Source: Nostoc linckia FACHB-104 (GTDB lineage: Bacteria > Cyanobacteriota > Cyanobacteriia > Cyanobacteriales > Nostocaceae). Taken from it: a stretch of DNA of 64,000 nucleotides. The stretch is from the NCBI RefSeq assembly GCF_014696615.1, contig NZ_JACJQJ010000035.1:16132-80131 (forward strand), given 5' to 3'. The notes under the pieces were generated by a model. It did no database searches and was not told the origin of the DNA. It worked only from the letters and a program-made list of their open reading frames with translations. The position numbers were made by a program, and so were the translations under genes. Each line of letters opens with the position of its first letter. Positions within the stretch are counted from its first letter, which is position 1. Of the stretch, positions 62,096 to 64,000 are shown piece after piece.

Positions 62096-63502
62096 ATGAA
62101 AGTTTACGGTTACGCCCGCGTGAGTACACAAGAACAAGCTGAGGAATTTGACGCGCTAAATCAGCAAGTAGCGAGATTAAAAGCAGCGGGTGCAACAGAA
62201 GTTTTAATAGATATCGAGTCAGGACGCAACGACGAAAGAAAACAGTATAACGAGTTGCTGAAGTTGGTACAACAAAATCAAGTTGATGAAATTATCATCA
62301 CTCGCGTCGATCGCTTGGGTAGAAGTGTGATTACTATCCATAAAGCGATCGATGTTTTTGTGAGGCATAATGTCAATCTGCGGATATTGGATGCACCCGT
62401 TGACCCCAATTCCCCCTTTGGCTGGTTTAGTATTAATCAAATGTCGGGGTTAGCAGAATTTGAATCCAGGCTGTTATCCCAGCGGATTCGCCACGGAAAT
62501 AATTATTTTCGCCAGCAGTTAAAATATTGCGTTCCTCCCTTCGGATATACGAAAGACGAAAATCAGCGGTTAACCCCTAACCATAATATTCACCCCCAAT
62601 CAGGGAAGACTTACTTTGAGTTAGCCAAGATAATTACCGACTTAACCCTGTCAATGCGATCGCTTAAGGATGTGTGCGATTATATTTACACCGAATATGA
62701 AATAGTTTTTAGTGTCGCTGGTTTGCGAGATTGGGTGAAAAATCCCGCACTGCAAGGGCATACAGCTTATTTTTTCCGCAAGAAGAAAGGCGTTAATCGG
62801 GAACCCATCATTAATTTCAACACCCACGAAGCCTTAATTACCGCCGCCACAGTAGAAGCTATTCAACGCAAGCTGTCAGAAAATAAGAAGTATCGCAGTT
62901 CTGCAACATCCACCCGTGGCGATTATCCACTCGCAGGTTTAATTAAATGTGCCCATTGTAGCGGCAGTATGTATCGTAACTTTTCCCGCCACAAAACCAG
63001 AGTAGAGTACATCCGCTGCGTTAATTACAACAAACCAGGAAAATATCACTGCGAAAACTCAAAATGTACCCGACTGCGGAAAATCATCGCCCAGACGATC
63101 GCAGCTTTATGTGAAAATGCACCCCATTTAATCGAACACCTAGAAACTCAGTCAACTACAATGCAGGTGACGAATACCAAAGAAATTGACAAGTTCACCA
63201 ATGAATTGTCCGTACTGCGGGGACTTCGCAGTTCTAACCCCGATATCATGGAAGCGATCGCCAAAATTGAGGCGACAATTAACACCCTATCAACACCCAC
63301 GAGAATTGTTGATAGGGATGCTTTTGAAAATGCTAAGAGAAAAATAGCGATCGCTTCTCAAGCTACATTTTGGGAATCGCTGGATGATTCAGAACTGCGA
63401 TCGGCGTTGGCTGAGTTCGTAGAGAAAGTTGAGGTAGACTCGTCAGGAAGTATCACTCCTACATTTAAATTGCCATTAACCCTATCCTCAATACGCCCAT
63501 AG
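62096..63502 (+). CDS. Large serine recombinase at the nifE junction (XisF-like)
   Basis: A 468-residue serine recombinase. The catalytic Ser is in VYGYARVSTQEQAEEFD, with IITRVDRLGRSVI as the second conserved block. A recombinase domain, a zinc ribbon (IKCAHCSGSMYRNF, then CVNYNKPGKYHCENSKC) and a C-terminal coiled coil follow. It reads away from nifE and its start is 57 bases from the core, so it most likely acts on the two GAACCTGAA sites. Because those are inverted here, its intramolecular product would be an inversion of about 11.5 kb. Confidence 0.92.
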   Translation: MKVYGYARVSTQEQAEEFDALNQQVARLKAAGATEVLIDIESGRNDERKQYNELLKLVQQNQVDEIIITRVDRLGRSVITIHKAIDVFVRHNVNLRILDAPVDPNSPFGWFSINQMSGLAEFESRLLSQRIRHGNNYFRQQLKYCVPPFGYTKDENQRLTPNHNIHPQSGKTYFELAKIITDLTLSMRSLKDVCDYIYTEYEIVFSVAGLRDWVKNPALQGHTAYFFRKKKGVNREPIINFNTHEALITAATVEAIQRKLSENKKYRSSATSTRGDYPLAGLIKCAHCSGSMYRNFSRHKTRVEYIRCVNYNKPGKYHCENSKCTRLRKIIAQTIAALCENAPHLIEHLETQSTTMQVTNTKEIDKFTNELSVLRGLRSSNPDIMEAIAKIEATINTLSTPTRIVDRDAFENAKRKIAIASQATFWESLDDSELRSALAEFVEKVEVDSSGSITPTFKLPLTLSSIRP

Positions 63503-63624
63503 GTTTGAATGAACTCTTCTGGAGACATATTCCCAACCTTCAAGTCCCCGTAGTATCTTTCATAAGCTGCGAGTAACTTGTCATTGAGCATTTTTAGCAC
63601 TTTTTGAGAATGTGTTGAATTCAT
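63503..63624 (-). CDS. Possible small gene converging on the recombinase
   Basis: A minus-strand frame starting at 63624 encodes a helical, gene-like first ~42 residues (THSQKVLKMLNDKLLAAYER, then NMSPEEFIQTYGRIEDRV). The frame continues antisense into the recombinase gene to 63358, where its sequence turns Ser/Asn-rich. Either the true gene overlaps the recombinase end by 145 bases or this is the end of a longer decayed gene. No family is recognised. Confidence 0.4.
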
Positions 63625-64000
63625 AAAACATTCTGTAGCGATGTTTTTAGGTTATTTCTTGGGTGGAATTTTTCTGTTAGCAGTGAACGACTTGCACAAC
63701 GCTAAGTTCAAGCACAGAGACGCTTGCAGCTAAAATTTCCACACTAGTACCGCAAGGCGGAATTCAAAATTCAAAATTCAAAATTAAGACAGAATAAGGG
63801 TTTTGTTGATTTTGTAGACGCAAAGCGGTGTTCGCGTAGCGTCTTTGCAGGAGAAGCAGTGCGTTGGGCGGGTTCCCCGACTTGTACCCCTGCGGGGAAG
63901 CAAGCTACGCGTAGCGTATCCGAAGGATTCACCCGGAGGGCTTCCCGTAAGGTATAGTCTGTTTATTTACGCCGTTCTGTACTAGTTACTCAACAAAAAA
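63625..64000. repeat. Repeat-rich end of window
   Basis: TTCAAAA octamers occur in tandem at 63761-63785. From about 63815 to 63960 there are G/C-rich dispersed repeats (GCGTAGCGTCTTTGC, GGGCGGGTTCCCCGAC, CTACGCGTAGCGTA, GGAGGGCTTCCCGTAAGG) of a class often seen between Nostocales genes. No gene is seen. Confidence 0.6.

Noticed and set aside
1..64000. tRNA or rRNA genes, replication origin
   Set aside because: I looked for tRNA-like arms, rRNA-like stretches and clustered DnaA-type boxes and found none that could be supported.

Overview
The window comes from a filamentous, heterocyst-forming cyanobacterium (order Nostocales; Nostoc, Anabaena, Tolypothrix or Calothrix type). The evidence is a cyanobacterial nif cluster (nifE, nifN, nifX, nifW, hesA, hesB, heterocyst ferredoxin fdxH), an uptake-hydrogenase protease (hupW), XisF-like recombinases sitting in split nif genes, frequent HIP1 octamers (GCGATCGC) and tandem heptanucleotide repeats between genes.

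Layout. 1-2280: end of a non-ribosomal peptide synthetase with a reductive release domain. 2519-12230: signalling genes (two sensor kinases, a LuxR-type regulator, a REC-GAF-PP2C phosphatase with an RsbW-like partner), with ftsE and a WecG/TagA glycosyltransferase between them. 12598-17352: NAD operon pncB-nadD-nrtR-nadE behind a palindromic operator. 17745-27318: LytR-CpsA-Psr protein, transporter, serpin lipoprotein, divergent subtilase, rpe, HpsJ-like protein. 28572-33970: small envelope and stress proteins, including a tandem duplication of a PEP-CTERM gene plus a small gene. 34220-38447: uvrB, a TPR protein and a CHAT protein lacking its catalytic His. 38787-50534: hupW, SagB-like and ankyrin genes, CBS-CP12, mop, then fdxH-hesB-hesA-nifW-orf-orf-nifX-nifN-nifE(3' part), from fdxH on all on the minus strand. 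50535-60640: about 10 kb of non-nif cargo ending in a serine recombinase. 60642-62060: nifK(3' part)-orf-nifE(5' part) on the plus strand, followed by a second serine recombinase.

The main result is the architecture of the split nif genes. The two parts of nifE share a 9-bp core (GAACCTGAA at 62031-62039 and, on the minus strand, 50528-50520) and join perfectly in frame into a 469-residue NifE. They lie in OPPOSITE orientation about 11.5 kb apart. A recombinase acting on these sites would therefore invert the DNA between them rather than excise an element. That inversion would carry nifK(3')-orf-nifE(5') into line with nifE(3')-nifN-nifX and turn nifK(3') onto the same strand as the rest of the operon. 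If the missing nifK 5' part lies on the minus strand beyond the right edge (not visible here), a second, excisive event by the other recombinase would then rebuild nifK. I know of excision elements in nifD, nifK, nifE, fdxN and hupL of heterocystous cyanobacteria, but not of an obligatory invert-then-excise arrangement. It may be a new form of developmental genome rearrangement, a strain-specific inversion, or an assembly error, and it can be tested.
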